NCBI GenBank assembly: GCA_948146395.1
Contig: OX411544.1
Location: 56,466,642-56,530,641, forward strand
Direction of reading: 5' to 3'
Length of the DNA: 64,000 nt
DNA from: Fragum whitleyi
Lineage: Eukaryota; Mollusca; Bivalvia; Cardiida; Cardiidae
In this document: in pieces, positions 22,936 to 58,653 of the stretch
Layout of the letters: each line of letters starts with the position of its first letter
Numbering within the stretch: position 1 is the first letter of the stretch
Program-made: the position numbers and the translations under genes
The notes under the pieces: model-generated
The model's input: only the letters and a program-made list of their open reading frames with translations
Databases searched by the model: none
What the model was told of the DNA's origin: nothing

Positions 22936-23019
22936 GTTGGAAATGCCAATCAAAGGCTCAAATGTTTCTAGTCTTGCGAAAAGGGGACATCTGAAAAGTG
23001 TGAAAAGTATCCGGCTCTA

Positions 23020-23153
23020 CCTTGCGTTCAGGATGTCCAAACGGTGCAAAGTTTTCCAATTAGATCCCGCTTTGCACGTGCACTTGTGCGCAAAGTGGGG
23101 TATAATTGGAAAACTGTTTGCACCGTTTTGTCATCCTGAACGCAGGGCTGGTC
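23020..23153. repeat. MITE family D, copy 1 (full palindrome)
   Basis: Arms of about 60 bp: CTTGCGTTCAGGATGTCCAA, ACGGTGCAAAGTTTTCCAAT, then GCTTTGCACGTGCACTTGTG at the turn, with the complement ending ATCCTGAACGCAGGGCTGG. Another complete copy is at 45789 and partial ones at 3640, 42730 and 60395. Confidence 0.9.
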
Positions 23154-23529
23154 GCGCAGGATGACTATAATAGAATCTTTGCTTGTCTACATATTTTCTG
23201 AACCTAGGAGGATGGTTATTCTACCTCTCTCCATACGTGCGTATATAGCTTTTTGCTGACCCCTTTCGATCCAAATTCTTCCTTACATGTTTATTTTATG
23301 GCCAGGGTTCGACACTAAGGGGAGTCCGAGACTCCTTGTTTACCAGTTGGACTCCTTCCATTTGCAAGTAAGGAGTCCGATGGACTCCAAGGGTCATATG
23401 AGAATATTTTGAAAAAACAAAGCACAGAGTAGTATCTTTTCTAACACTTGCCAAAACTTTACATATTTTCCCTACAAAAGTTGTTGTAGAAAACAGTGTT
23501 TTGAGAAAAAATCTTTTTTGGAAGAACAT
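23154..23529. other. No gene seen
   Basis: Contains repeated 'aaggagtcc' / 'ggactcc' words at 23320-23400 that recur at 23620-23665. Confidence 0.4.
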
Positions 23530-23588
23530 TTCGGAAAAGAAGAAATTGCTTATAACAAGCAATTTCTTCTTTTCCACAATGTTTTCCC
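23530..23588. repeat. Palindrome with AAGAAGAAATTGCTT arms, copy 2
   Basis: GGAAAAGAAGAAATTGCTTA around TAACAAG and the complement ending TTCCACAATGTTTTCC. Same family as 20645. Confidence 0.8.
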
Positions 23589-23974
23589 CTCATGAAAATT
23601 AGGTCTCTTGACTTTGATCTTGGACTCCTTGATTTCACGTGTTAGGAGTCCAATTGACTCCTTAATCTCAGGAGTTAGTGTCAACCTCTGTATGGGGTAC
23701 CTGCCTGAACTTAATTCGCGTAAATTGTTTATATTGAAAAATAAAATAGAAAGTTTATATCACCGTTGTTTTATTGGAAAATTAATATAATGCCATATCG
23801 CATGCTTATCATTGTCATCATTGAATAAGAACGAAGTATTCAAAGAAATGTACTAGAAATACTCAAATGAAAATAAGATAAAAATCATAACATAGAATAG
23901 AGATTAGATCTACACAGAACGTAAAAGATCTCCAATTTCAAATGTAGTAATTCATTTATTGATAAAATTAATTG

Positions 23975-24260
23975 TTTGGGTTTAACGCCGCTTTAACCAT
24001 TAATGCAGTTATATATCGGCGGCTGGTGCTCCTACTCGTGACTTCCTCTTGTTTCCCAGTCAAGTACAACCACAACATTTCATCGCAGCCAGTAGCAGCT
24101 CATCCCACTAAGACGGACTACTTATACACCGAGTGGTAGGAATCAAATGAAGCTTGTCACAGTGACTTTTGTCAAATGTCTGATGAAGGTTAGCCGAGCC
24201 GGGGTTCGAACTTACGATCCGAGGTTTAAAAGCTTTGAAGTTGTTCAGGCAGTAATGCTG
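23975..24260 (-). repeat. Possible reversed SINE
   Basis: On the minus strand a B-box-like AAGTTCGAACCCCGG lies at about 24197-24211. The far end (about 23983-24000, reading 'ttaacgccgcttta' on the plus strand) is the complement of the 'aaagcggcgtaaa' phrase that ends SINE-2. The body between is not similar to SINE-2. Possibly a different SINE sharing the tail. Confidence 0.5.
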
Positions 24261-24282
24261 ATCGTTGTAGAGTCTTTAAAAT

Positions 24283-24535
24283 ATGTCACCCGTCACGCGA
24301 AAAGGGACCATCTTGATGGTGCGTAAAGTGTCGACCCTAGTCAGACTGCGCGGAGTGCGCAGACTGACTAGCGTCGAAACTTTTCGCACTTTGCTTTTTT
24401 ACTGAATCTATGACGAATAATCTACCTTCCAGTGAAAAAAATGAAATACGAGCTCTGGTTAATCTACGCTGAATCTTTTTCAAATATTTATTTTACAGAG
24501 TTTCCAGATTGCCTCTTTTCGCCTGACGGGTGACA
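24283..24535 (-). repeat. MITE family C, copy 3
   Basis: Tip TGTCACCCGTCACGCGAAAA at the left and CGCCTGACGGGTGACA at the right. Same orientation as copy 1. It is followed at 24540-24630 by a shorter block with 'gtcagcctgcacagaccgca' and 'cgcctgatgggtt'. Confidence 0.85.
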
Positions 24536-24659
24536 TATGTAAAGCGTCGCCCCTGGTCAGCCTGCACAGACCGCACAGTCTAATGCTTTTCCACTTTTAA
24601 GATAACTCTTTTTCGCCTGATGGGTTAAAATGCTTATTTACGTATTCAGTTATGAACCA

Positions 24660-24881
24660 GGGGCCGTTCTACCAAACTTCTTACGAAAAAAATCAAACGG
24701 AAGTCAAAATCAAAAATCGTACCTTGTGTTTTCATTCATTGTTAGATTCTGCCATGCAATATCCCATATGAATCGCCTTTAGAAGACGATTCCAATGAGA
24801 TAATGCATGGCAGAATTGAATTAATACCGAAAAAACAACTTTAATTTTTGACTATGGCAAAAGTTAAGTAAAACAGGCCCC
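24660..24881. repeat. MITE family A, copy 2
   Basis: GGGGCCGTTCTACCAAACTT at the left, AGTAAAACAGGCCCC at the right, with the TTAGAAGACGATTCC hairpin. Confidence 0.8.
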
Positions 24882-24959
24882 GCTTTTCTATGATCATTTC
24901 ATTTCATTCAACTATTCACTATTGATTTGATATTCGTTATTACCTCCAATTATAAGCTC

Positions 24960-25700
24960 ACATGAGCAACAAGAGCTCGCGGTGAGTCATGGTGATCACG
25001 CTATTTCCGTCGTCTGTCATGCGATGTGGGAAGTACCCCGATGTCGGTCGTCCGTCAACATATTGTGGGTTATCTTTATGGCTCAAATATCTTAAAACTA
25101 GCTCAGTTTGTTTGTCTGTTTGTCTAAATGATACCTCGATCTAGTTTGACTTTGGGCACCCGAGGTCAAAAATTAGGTCATAGGATAAACCTTAGGAAAA
25201 ACCTTGTATGCACCCTGGTTGACGTATGTATGGCTGAGTTGTCTAGAAACTTAGTCAGATTTTTTTCTACTTAATGTATAGAGAAAGATCGACTTTTGGT
25301 CACCTGGGGTAAAAAAAAACTGGGTCATAGGGCAAAATCGCGGGGCAAAAATGTGTGCACTTTGGAGTTCTAATTTTTAAGTTCAAATGTCATGAGGTCA
25401 AAAGCATAGGGTCAATCTTAGAAAAACCTTGTGTATACTCTAGAGGTCACATTATCGCTAAATTGTCTTGATACTAACTTTGGGTCACCCTGGGTCAGAA
25501 GCAAGGTGTTGGGGCAAAAAAATCTTTGAAAAAAATGTGCACTCCAGAGTTATCATTTTTGCGATCAAATGTCTTGAAAGTTGGTCGAAAATTTATCTAC
25601 ATGATATATTGGCTAAGATTGAATTTTGATAATTTGAGATGAATTGATAAGGTCTCAAGTTCATTACCATCAGAAAAGGTTTGACCACAACAAACACTAC
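24960..25700 (+). repeat. Mollusc-type dispersed repeat with internal units
   Basis: Starts near 'acaagagctcgcggtgagtc'. It then has repeating phrases 'gggtcaatcttagaaaaacc' / 'ttaggaaaaaccttgtatgc' and 'tttgggtcaccctgggtcag' spaced about 240 bp. This wording (ggtcaaa..aggtca..gaaaaaccttgt) is familiar from bivalve genomes. No intact open frame. Confidence 0.6.
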
Positions 25701-26139
25701 ATTTTCTAAGGACATGCAGGTTTTATCATATACTAGACCAACTTTAAAGACAATTAGTAAGATATCATTTGAATCGAGATTATAAGAAGCATATTACAGT
25801 GCATTTTTTTTTCATTGAAGTTTAAAATCCCCCCTCCTCCGAAAAGAAATTTTGGAACCACGCATACTTTTAAACTCACTGGGATTGTCCACGAAATATA
25901 ATTTCTATAGACTATAAAAAACGTTGTTACAGTATTCATTTTTAATAATAAAACATCAAATGTACACAAAATAAACAAATGTGAAAATAAGCTTTCTAAT
26001 ACTAAATGATATTGAGATGAAATGGTATAACCTGTTTTGAACAGAAGGTTTAAGCACTACGAAAAATAACACATGAAACGCGCCAGTCAGTCTTCAACCA
26101 TTGGACGAATGATAGTTTCGCTAAACGATGTGGACAGTT
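25700..26139. other. No gene seen
   Basis: AT-rich, no coding signal. Confidence 0.4.
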
Positions 26140-26382
26140 GGGGGTCGTATTACTAAATTTCTTACGAAAAAAATAGTCGTAAGTCAGACTCACAAATCGT
26201 ACCTAGTGTTTTCAGTTACTTTTAGATTCTGCCTTGCAATGTCTCATTGGAATCGTCTTTAGAAGACGATTTCAAAGAGATAATGTATGGTAGAATTCCA
26301 TATTTAGCTACTACTGTAGAAGTTAATGTAATTTTTGACTTACGCCAAAAATGGTCGTAAGATTTTTAGTAAAACAGGCCTC
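26140..26382. repeat. MITE family A, copy 3
   Basis: GGGGGTCGTATTACTAAATT at the left and TTTTTAGTAAAACAGGCCTC at the right; hairpin GGAATCGTCTTTAGAAGACG. It lies about 200 bp beyond the likely 3' end of the trachealess gene. Confidence 0.8.
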
Positions 26383-26574
26383 TGGTGACTCGTACGAAAT
26401 GTGGATGCATTGGTCTGAGAAAGGACAGGAAACTATGGAAGCCCCGACACAAACAAACAAAATGTTCCACATTAATAATGTGCATTTTTATACCATTTAA
26501 AAAAACAACTTTTGCTTATGATTAAGATGGAAATTTTACTCAATTACTTACTTACTTAATTAATTAATTATTCA

Positions 26575-26580
26575 TTTATT
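26575..26580 (-). promoter_or_regulatory. Candidate poly(A) signal of trachealess
   Basis: AATAAA on the minus strand, 286 bp after the stop codon at 26866. It is the first good hexamer I saw downstream. The real 3' end is unknown. Confidence 0.4.
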
Positions 26581-26865
26581 TGCTTATAATTGACCTACAA
26601 CAACTTTGAAAATTTAAGGTAACATAATAATGTAAAGAAAATTAACTTGAGACTACCAGTTTCTTTCTGATCTCCCCTACGGTGTTTTCTATTTCGTCTG
26701 TTGTTATCTTTTGTATCGAGGATGACATCTATTTTAGACATTAAGAAAAATTCTCAAGATTTTAAAAAAGACAGGCGAGTGGACAGAAAACAATGATAAA
26801 TGGTTATATCTTTCAGTGTGTTCAACAATACAAAGAAAGATAACTGCCAACATTGTTTGGTTTAA

Positions 26866-51031
<24,166 letters not shown>

Positions 51032-51081
51032 CTGAAATGAAAATACGAGTGAAATACTACAAGCATTACAACATTTGACAA

Positions 51082-51320
51082 GAGCCGCCGTCAAAGCACA
51101 GTTGATCATAGTAGTGCGACGAACTGTCAATCAAAAGGTCTCGGGTTCGATCCTCAACAGTGGTACACACCGTCCCGACAATTTGTCTCTCATCAATATC
51201 ATGATAATCGTAGACTATGTGGGATAGCAGATGGAGGCTTGGAAAGGATGTTATGGTACAGTTCGTAACATCATGAAATTGACATTGACCTCGATTAAAC
51301 CAATTGAAATCGCTTGCTAA
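51082..51320 (+). repeat. SINE-2, copy 2
   Basis: Head with 'gccgtcaaagcacagttgat' and B box CGGGTTCGATCC at about 51143; body 'gataatcgtagactatgtgg', 'gatagcagatggaggcttgg'; tail 'taagtgctcc'. Plus-strand orientation, 50 bp from the bHLH exon acceptor. Confidence 0.8.
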
Positions 51321-51633
51321 GTGCTCCATTCACAAACACTCATCCCAACCCATTCAAAAACTCCCCAAAATTTTCAAAAACATTCCGAAGTCGTTTTAAA
51401 CGATCAAAATTTCATTCAAATTGTTCAAAATGGTTTCCCTTGAAAAAGGTTTGTTTTAAACCGAAACTAGTCGGGAATAAAAATTAAATTTAAATCAAGT
51501 TAGAAGTTTGATCTCTCTTTATCCCTATTCAAATTGATCAAATCTTCCCGAGATTCAATAAGGTGGTGCGGGTTTTAAACTATCTAATTGGTTCTTTAAG
51601 AAACACAAATCGGGAGGTACGTAGATTGTTTTT

Positions 51634-51950
51634 TATCTTATAACTATACAAATATCTGCGTGATAACATGCCGTATGATATTTTTTATGATATCACATAG
51701 TTATTTTTAGAACAATGATATAATATAGTTATTTTTAGAAACTTGCATTTCAGAGAGAAACATCAACAAAAACAAGACAAATAGAAGTTATAAGATAAAT
51801 ATAATACATACTTAGTGTATTGTATGAAAAATATATCTAACTCTGTTGTGAGAATTGATAATTGTCTCGGCAGAGCCTCGACAATTATCAATTCTCCCAA
51901 CCTCGTTAGATATTTTTTTTCATATAATACACCAAGTATGTATTATATAT
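51634..51950 (-). repeat. MITE family G, copy 4
   Basis: Starts TTATCTTATAACTATACAAA; core CTCTGTTGTGAGAATTGATA.. CAATTCTCCCAACCTCGTTA; ends 'gtatgtattatata'. Followed by a G-rich run at 51955-51980. Confidence 0.9.
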
Positions 51951-52024
51951 AAAGGAGGGGGGTGGGGTGGGGGGGGGGTTAATAGATGTCGCTAATTTCG
52001 TCTTACTTCAAGTTGGACAAAATT

Positions 52025-52345
52025 AGATATATATATAATACGTACTTAGTGTATTATATGGAAAAAAATATCTAACGAGGTTGGGAGAATTGAAAATTGT
52101 CGAGGCTCTGCCGAGACAATTGTCAATTATCACAACCGAGTTAGATATTTTTTTCATACAATACACTAAGTATGTATTATATTTATCTTATAACCTCTAT
52201 TTGTCTTCTTTTCGTCGATCTTTCTAACTGAAATGCAAGTTTCTAAAAACAACCACATTATATCATTGTTCTAAAAATAACTATGTGATATCATAAAAAA
52301 TATCATACGGGTTGTTATCACATGGATATTTGTATAGTTATAAGA
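52025..52345 (+). repeat. MITE family G, copy 5
   Basis: 'atatataatacgtacttagt' to 'atagttataagataaa'; core AACGAGGTTGGGAGAATTGA.. ATCACAACCGAGTTAGATAT. Confidence 0.9.
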
Positions 52346-52675
52346 TAAATATATAATACGTACTTAGTGTTTTGTATGGAAAAAAATATCTAACGAGGTT
52401 GGGAGAATTGATCATTGTCGAGGCTCTGCCGAGACAATTACCAATTCTCACAACCGAGTTAGATATTTTTTCATACAATACACTTAGTACGTATTATATT
52501 TATCTTATAACCTCTTTTTGTCTTGTTTTAGTCGATGTTACTAACTTAAATGCTAGTTTCTAAAAATAACTGTATGATATTATTGTTCTAAAAATAACTA
52601 TGTGATATCATAAAAAATATCATACGGGTTGTTATCATACGGATACTTGTATAGTTATAAGATAAAACGAATTAT
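52346..52675 (+). repeat. MITE family G, copy 6 (tandem to copy 5)
   Basis: Directly abuts copy 5 in the same orientation, sharing the 'ataagataaatatataatac' junction. Core and the 'tttctaaaaataactgtatg' right part are present. Confidence 0.9.
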
Positions 52676-52785
52676 CTTCCTTTAATTTCACTTAAAACTC
52701 TCTCCTCCCGTTCATTCCATTTCAAGCGGAAACCATTACCAAATCATTCATTCTATCAATTTCAAAATGTTATTAACTGTTGTAC

Positions 52786-52890
52786 CGGTGAGAGAAATAC
52801 CAGGAATCCATCGTTATGTGCTCTAACTGTCGTGAAATGACTGCAAATTGTTGAAAGCGGCGTAAAAAGCCACAAACAGTCTTTAAAAAG
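52786..52890 (+). repeat. SINE-2 tail fragment
   Basis: 'ataccaggaatccatcgtta' and 'gaaagcggcgtaaaaagcca' match the end of the SINE at 45265. Confidence 0.65.
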
Positions 52891-53515
52891 AATAATTTTA
52901 TTTAGAGACAATACTATCACTGACTCTGACGACTTTCCATGGTTTCTTGATCATATGTGAGCCCACATCCCGAAAGGCACCGTCTTGGAAAACCGTACAA
53001 TAATCATTTAAAATAAAAGAATATCAACCCAACCTAATTCTTTACCAATAAAGAGACCCAGGTGATGATGTCGCTTAACTTATGAGCTACCAAGTCACAA
53101 AATGAGCGCCAATACCGCTCGGCCAAAATAATAATTATAATAATAATAATTATTATAATAAATGAAATAATGCTAACCCCCATAACGATATGTTAAAATG
53201 ATCAAGTACGAAAAAATAGAAATAATTTTGATTTATAATAAACTGATTTCAATTGCTAATAATAATATGTACATAAAATTTCCTAGCCACCAGACAAGAA
53301 ATACTGAAGATTCTTTTAAACGATGCTTCCAATTCAAATCATTTATTGTGGGTTCTCGTTGGAATTGTCTTGAAAGGACGATTTCAATGACTATCCACTA
53401 GATAGCTTTTAAATCACGAAAAGTGATTTTGTAAAGTTTGAAATCAAAACCATTTCCTCCATCTGGAGCCATGTTTTGAGACATCAAAGTCAAAAAATGA
53501 AGTCAAAAATCACGT
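52891..53515. other. No gene seen
   Basis: A TAA-type microsatellite lies at 53128-53165. No coding signal. Confidence 0.4.
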
Positions 53516-53519
53516 AGGA

Positions 53520-54245
53520 AATATCGTACGTTGTTGCAACTGTCAGATAGAATGGTGGTCTTAACGTTCTCTCATTACTCAAATTGCAAATTACCTGTAA
53601 CTAACATGTCACTTTGACGAGCAGGCTCTCACATGTTCTCGTAGACTTCCGCGATAAACTCATTTGTTTTTAAATTTTGATGAGTTCATTCAAAAATGTA
53701 TACTACTTTAATTATTAAAGTCTCCAATTCATTTTTCCAGAGATCAAAATATGCCGAAGAAATCGGGCTCGAAAGACTGGTCAATGCGTGTGATGTATGA
53801 GGTTTGATTCTATTAAGACCTGATGTTATCCTTACAGAACATGAGATTTTTCACCCTTACACCCCATCAAGTCCTCCTGTCTGTCCATCCGTCCGTCCGT
53901 CTGTCTATCAATCTATCAATGCGTTTAAATCCATCCGTCCGTTCGTAATTAGAAGCGTAAGATAGAACGGCGAGTCTTTATGCTTTCTCATGAATCAAAA
54001 TACCTGTAACGGACATGTCAGTTTAATGAGCGGGCTCTCATATGATCTTGTAGACTTCCGCGATCATCACATAGTTTAAAATTTTGATGAGTTCTTTTGA
54101 AAATGTTTATCTCTTTGAGTTTAAAGACCTTCTAAGATAAAACTAGGTTACAGCTTTCAGTTTGCACCATTGGACTGACCAATGCCTGTGACGTTACTGT
54201 ATCATAATCTGTAACCTAATAATGTTTGCAGAATGTGAGGTTTTG
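53520..54245. repeat. Tandem duplication, two diverged copies of about 420 bp
   Basis: Shared order: 'gatagaatggtggtctta' / 'gatagaacggcgagtcttt'; 'tgtaactaacatgtcacttt' / 'tgtaacggacatgtcagttt'; 'cttccgcgataaactc' / 'cttccgcgatcatcac'; 'aaattttgatgagttc' in both; 'gaacatgagatttt' / 'gaatgtgaggtttt'. A (TCCG)n tract separates them at about 53885-53945. Confidence 0.8.
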
Positions 54246-54249
54246 TTGG

Positions 54250-55380
54250 TGTTGAGGTAGATTCGAGAAGTAAAGATATTTGTCAAACTGTATAGATAGT
54301 GGAAGGGGGGGGGGGCATTGTCGGACATTGTTATTTTGTCATTAAGGATAGCTTCTAAACACAATTGGCAAAGGTATTCGTAAAGTATGAACTTTCTTTT
54401 GATGTCTGTATTACATGATTACAATAACATTTATTGTTTTCCAATCAAATAAATGAAAACGCTTTCAAAAGTTTGTTTATGTCTTAAAAAACTCATAGGA
54501 CAAAAACATTATCCGGCGATATGTTTTCTCTGCAACCTTGAACTTATAAACACAACTTGCATTGTAGTCCCAACATTTCACGTCTGTCATATTTAGTTCT
54601 TGCAAAGATATTGTGGAAAATGGAGCGATTGCCTGGAACAAACAATTTCTTTATATGACCATGGATTAGTCTAAAATTCCAATGCAAGAGTGTCACAAAA
54701 CACACCGCTTTATAACTACCAGGCAGAACAAAACCACAAACTGGCGATTTGTGCAAGGTAAGACGTTATGTGAAAAATTCACAAAAATCCGTCCATACAT
54801 GTAGGGGGAGTTGGGTTCACAAAACGAGGCCGGACGTATATAAAGACATACTCACAACGGAACGGGTGTGGAAAGTGAGACCGATATACGTCCGCCTTCT
54901 GCATCGTATAAAAACTCGAAAGGTTTTTAACAGAATCATTTTGTCATAGAGGTTAATTTATTGTGACAGTAGATGAAATCTACAATGGTTCAAGAACAGG
55001 TGATAACGAAATTAACATAACTATCTGTATTTTGCATTGGCGCTTAGGACAGTGTTGCAGTTACCTGTGCGCCTGGAGTTCTATATTATCATACAGTGAC
55101 AGTTAAGTGACTGTTCTCGATTAAGTTTTTTAAATGATGAATGATTTATGATACCTGCACTCACTTCAAATCTTGATTTATGTACTCGAAACCCAATGGT
55201 TTGCATAATTGTAACATCATTCTTTCGGAGACAGACGAGTTCTGATAAAAGGTATGTCGACCAAATTGATCAATTTTTTTAAAGAAATCGTTCAGTTGCT
55301 GATACATTCTGCTATTTCATATTGATTATTAAGTCAAATTACTCCCTTTGTACCGTAAATGCAAGGCTGACCATTTTCAA
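54250..55380. other. No gene seen
   Basis: A G-run at 54305-54316. Open frames of 66-70 codons on opposite strands near 54544-54949 lack recognisable motifs. Confidence 0.4.
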
Positions 55381-55387
55381 TTCCACC

Positions 55388-55460
55388 ATTTATTTATTTA
55401 TTTATTTATTCATTTATTTATTCATTTTTTTTTTATTTTTTTTATTTTTTTTTTTTTTGT
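55388..55460. repeat. TTTA/T-rich microsatellite
   Basis: (TTTA)n running into poly-T. Confidence 0.9.
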
Positions 55461-55489
55461 AAAAAAAATGGTGACGGGCAGCTGTAGAA

Positions 55490-55940
55490 AGTATGGAAAA
55501 TCGAGAAAGGCTTGGAAAACTGCTTCTAAGGGCATGCATTGCTCCTTCGATACAACGCTCGGACTGTTCGGTAATCTTTAAAGTACCTTGAACGTAAGTG
55601 TAGTGATTTTGGTCATTTTTAGGTTATTCGGTTTCTAGTGGTACTTCGGTTATTGAATACGCTTGAAGAAAAACACATCTTGTTAACTATTTCCGATCGC
55701 CTGTCGGGACCTTTTGGGCATATTATAATTTAATGAGAACACTGCTTTTTGTTATCAAATATGATAATATATCTACTTTAATTCTTCGTTGATTTTATTT
55801 TATACAACGTCTTCATTATCAGGATGTTTGATAATTTTGACGTAATGTAAGCTCACGAGCGAAACGGCGCGCTTTACGGCTGCACCATTATTATTCCAGT
55901 GGTCTATTCCGTAGAATCGCCGAGGGTTCCCGATTGTGTA
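55490..55940 (+). repeat. R600, copy 4
   Basis: 'actgttcggtaatctttaaa', 'tcgcctgtcgggaccttttg', 'gaaacggcgcgctttacggc' and closing 'cgtagaatcgccgagggttc'. The tRNA-like part is lost. Confidence 0.75.
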
Positions 55941-56830
55941 ATGCTCTAGAGAAGGCGAATACAGACGACAATTTTGAAGTAAAAACCCTTAGTAAAGATA
56001 AAACTTCAAACCCAAATTAGCAGCTTAAAATCGAACTGCAAGGGATTAGGCTTTTCTGTTTAACAGAATCTACAGTATTATTTGTTAGCGAATTTCGTCT
56101 GGATTCAAAAGTCGATTTATTACAATTAAACTTGTTGCCAAATCCGTAAAAAACAGACAAAAGTGCTTGAATTATAAAGTCCACCATTTAGAACTGGATA
56201 ATTGTTATTAGTATCATATATTCGACCCTTCAAGTGGAAAAGGACCTTATAGGCTGTCCGATATATAGAAATTCGCACAGTCTGAATAGAGTCGGTATAC
56301 TATTTTTAGACTGGACCAAAATAAAAGAAGTTTCGAACGACAATTAAAAGTTAATAAAATCTTATGTTTTTCTTTTATATCTTTTTGATCAAAAACATTG
56401 AGAGAAATGCAAAAATTGCTTGTCTCAAGCATCTTCTTCAATTTTTTGCAATGTTTTCTTTGCTCTCTTTTCTTCGGGTGTGTCAAAAAAAGAGATAGAG
56501 AGGTTGGTAATGAGTAAAAATTGCTTTAGAGTAAGCGGGGCTGTTGGCCCCTTCATTTGGTAACTTAGGCCAATTAGCATGCATTCTGTCAAATGTAAAA
56601 TGTTCATTGCTTTGACAAAGCGTATTTTTAGTACACCAACGATCAATCAAAACTTTTTGGGAAGATAAATAACATCAATCACAACGCCTATATATACGTT
56701 ACATGGGATTATATACATTATATCCATTCATTGAGTTTTTGAAATCGTTTTCAATGAATGATATGACACATATGGCTACATTTCACTTTTTAAGCATTGA
56801 TACATTTGCTTTTTAAAAAATTTGAAACAG
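55941..56830. other. No gene seen
   Basis: AT-rich, no coding signal; a small hairpin near 56728-56762 (CATTCATTGAGTTTTTGAAA). Confidence 0.4.
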
Positions 56831-56834
56831 TGAA

Positions 56835-56965
56835 ATATATAATACGTACTTATTGTTTTGTTTAAAAAAAATATATCTGATGAGGTTGGGGGAATCGATA
56901 ATTGTCGAGGCTTTGCGAGACGATTATCAATTCCCTCAACCGAGTTAGAGATCTTTTTATAAGAT
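56835..56965. repeat. MITE family G, core only
   Basis: 'atataatacgtacttattgt', then GATGAGGTTGGGGGAATCGA facing TCAATTCCCTCAACCGAGTT. The long right part is missing. Confidence 0.75.
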
Positions 56966-57384
56966 GATTCTAAATAAAGATTGGTAAACCCATCAGGAAA
57001 ACAAAACCTTTTTGGAATCACAAAACTCATCGATAAAGTCCAGAACCCGTAACGAAAATGTTCGAAACTCTTGGCTTTTCGGAATAAAAAATGATTTGAT
57101 TGGGTAATAGATATAACAGATAGCTTGATTATCAACCCCGGTGAGCAACTTTGTCTACATACGCATTTTTTTTAATTTGTTGTTGTTGTTGTTTAATTTC
57201 TGGGTACGAAATGGCACTATGGAAGGATTCTCAACATGATTGCTTTGGAAACATTAGCCGGGTGACAGGTCGTAATTGGTCGTTATATATATGAATGTCT
57301 TTTCTAACTCTTCAAATGTCAAATGGCATAACAAGAAGTGTAGTGCTGACCCAGAGGTTATCACTAGATTTTAGTTATGGCAAG
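56966..57384. other. No gene seen
   Basis: No coding signal; TTG microsatellite at 57177-57193. Confidence 0.4.
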
Positions 57385-57650
57385 GGCGTAACTCCCATTA
57401 CGCAATTTACGCTAGTGCGTAAAAGAAATAATCACCTGTTGAAAAATATCGTTTATGAATGATCATTACATCGAAACTACAGCTTATTTTTTGTTAATTC
57501 ACCAACGCTCAAATTATAAAAGGGAGCGGATGGAAGGCATCCATCTTTTAGTCACCTTCCAAATATCGCCTTTAACCTATATATTCTTTGGTTGTCGCCC
57601 TCTGAGTGCGTATTAATTAGTAAATTGCGTAAATAAGTCCTAGATACGCC
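57385..57650 (+). repeat. MITE family B, copy 7
   Basis: GGGCGTAACTCCCATTACGC at the left and TCCTAGATACGCC at the right. One arm of the central hairpin has been deleted after 'ctacagcttatt'. Confidence 0.8.
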
Positions 57651-58411
57651 TATGTATGGTATTGGGCCAAAGTTGAGTTTGATGCTATATGTGTTTTCCT
57701 GGTGGATTTTTTTCTGGAGAAAGAGTGTCGTGTAAATCAGCAATTATTAGCAATGATTAACAATTTACATAATCCCATAGCCTCATTACATTCACAGCTC
57801 AAATTTCTTCTAAAAGAAATATTGAATTACAGGACGCCGTTATCGGGCTATCAAACTACTGTGTATTCCTCCGCCCTGATTTGATGATTTTTGATTGACA
57901 AAACCTTTTTTCAAAGTCTCCTTCTTAAATCCATTGCTATCGCTGATCTTAATTCTTAGAAAAAAGATAATTTAAACATAATCCATCTGGAAGAAACACG
58001 ACATCATTACAATTCATAAACTACCATTATTTTGTAAGCAAATTGGATTTTAACGAAAGAAGAGCTAATGTAGTTCCTCTCGTAACTATATACATTTACA
58101 AGTTTTTCCATGCATTGAACATATGCATATATGTATATTGTTGTTAGGCTACCAAACTGTCGAAAATACAGCTTGAATAAAACTGTATTTACGATATTTT
58201 GTTCGCCAAAATACTGTGTCCAAAACATGGTTCTTGGAAATACCACACAACATTCAGTTTTTGGGTAGTAAAAATATCTTTCTTAGTGAGGAACTTGGGG
58301 TTTTCAATCAGCGTACAATCATTACATACGCCACTAACATAATATAACTTATGGTTTCATTAATTCAAGGTCTTAGAATTTACTTGAGCATTTATCACAT
58401 CATTGGGTTCT
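57651..58411. other. No gene seen
   Basis: A small hairpin at 58158-58196 (CGAAAATACAGCTTGAATAA). No coding signal. Confidence 0.4.
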
Positions 58412-58653
58412 GGGGCCTGTGGAACTCTAAGATCTTACGGTCATTTTTTTGGGTAAGTCAAAAATTAAAGTTGCCTCTACCGTAGAAATTAGATATGGAA
58501 TTCCGTCATGCAATATCTCATTAGAATCGTCTTCCAAAGACAATTCGACTGATATACTGCAAGTCAGAATCTAACGATAAGTGAAAACGCCAGGTACGAT
58601 TTGTGATTTTGACACACGCTTATTTTTTTCGTAAGCTAAGTAAAACGGGCCCC
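58412..58653. repeat. MITE family A, copy 4
   Basis: GGGGCCTGTGGAACTCTAAG at the left and TAAGTAAAACGGGCCCC at the right, hairpin AGAATCGTCTTCCAAAGACA. Confidence 0.8.
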
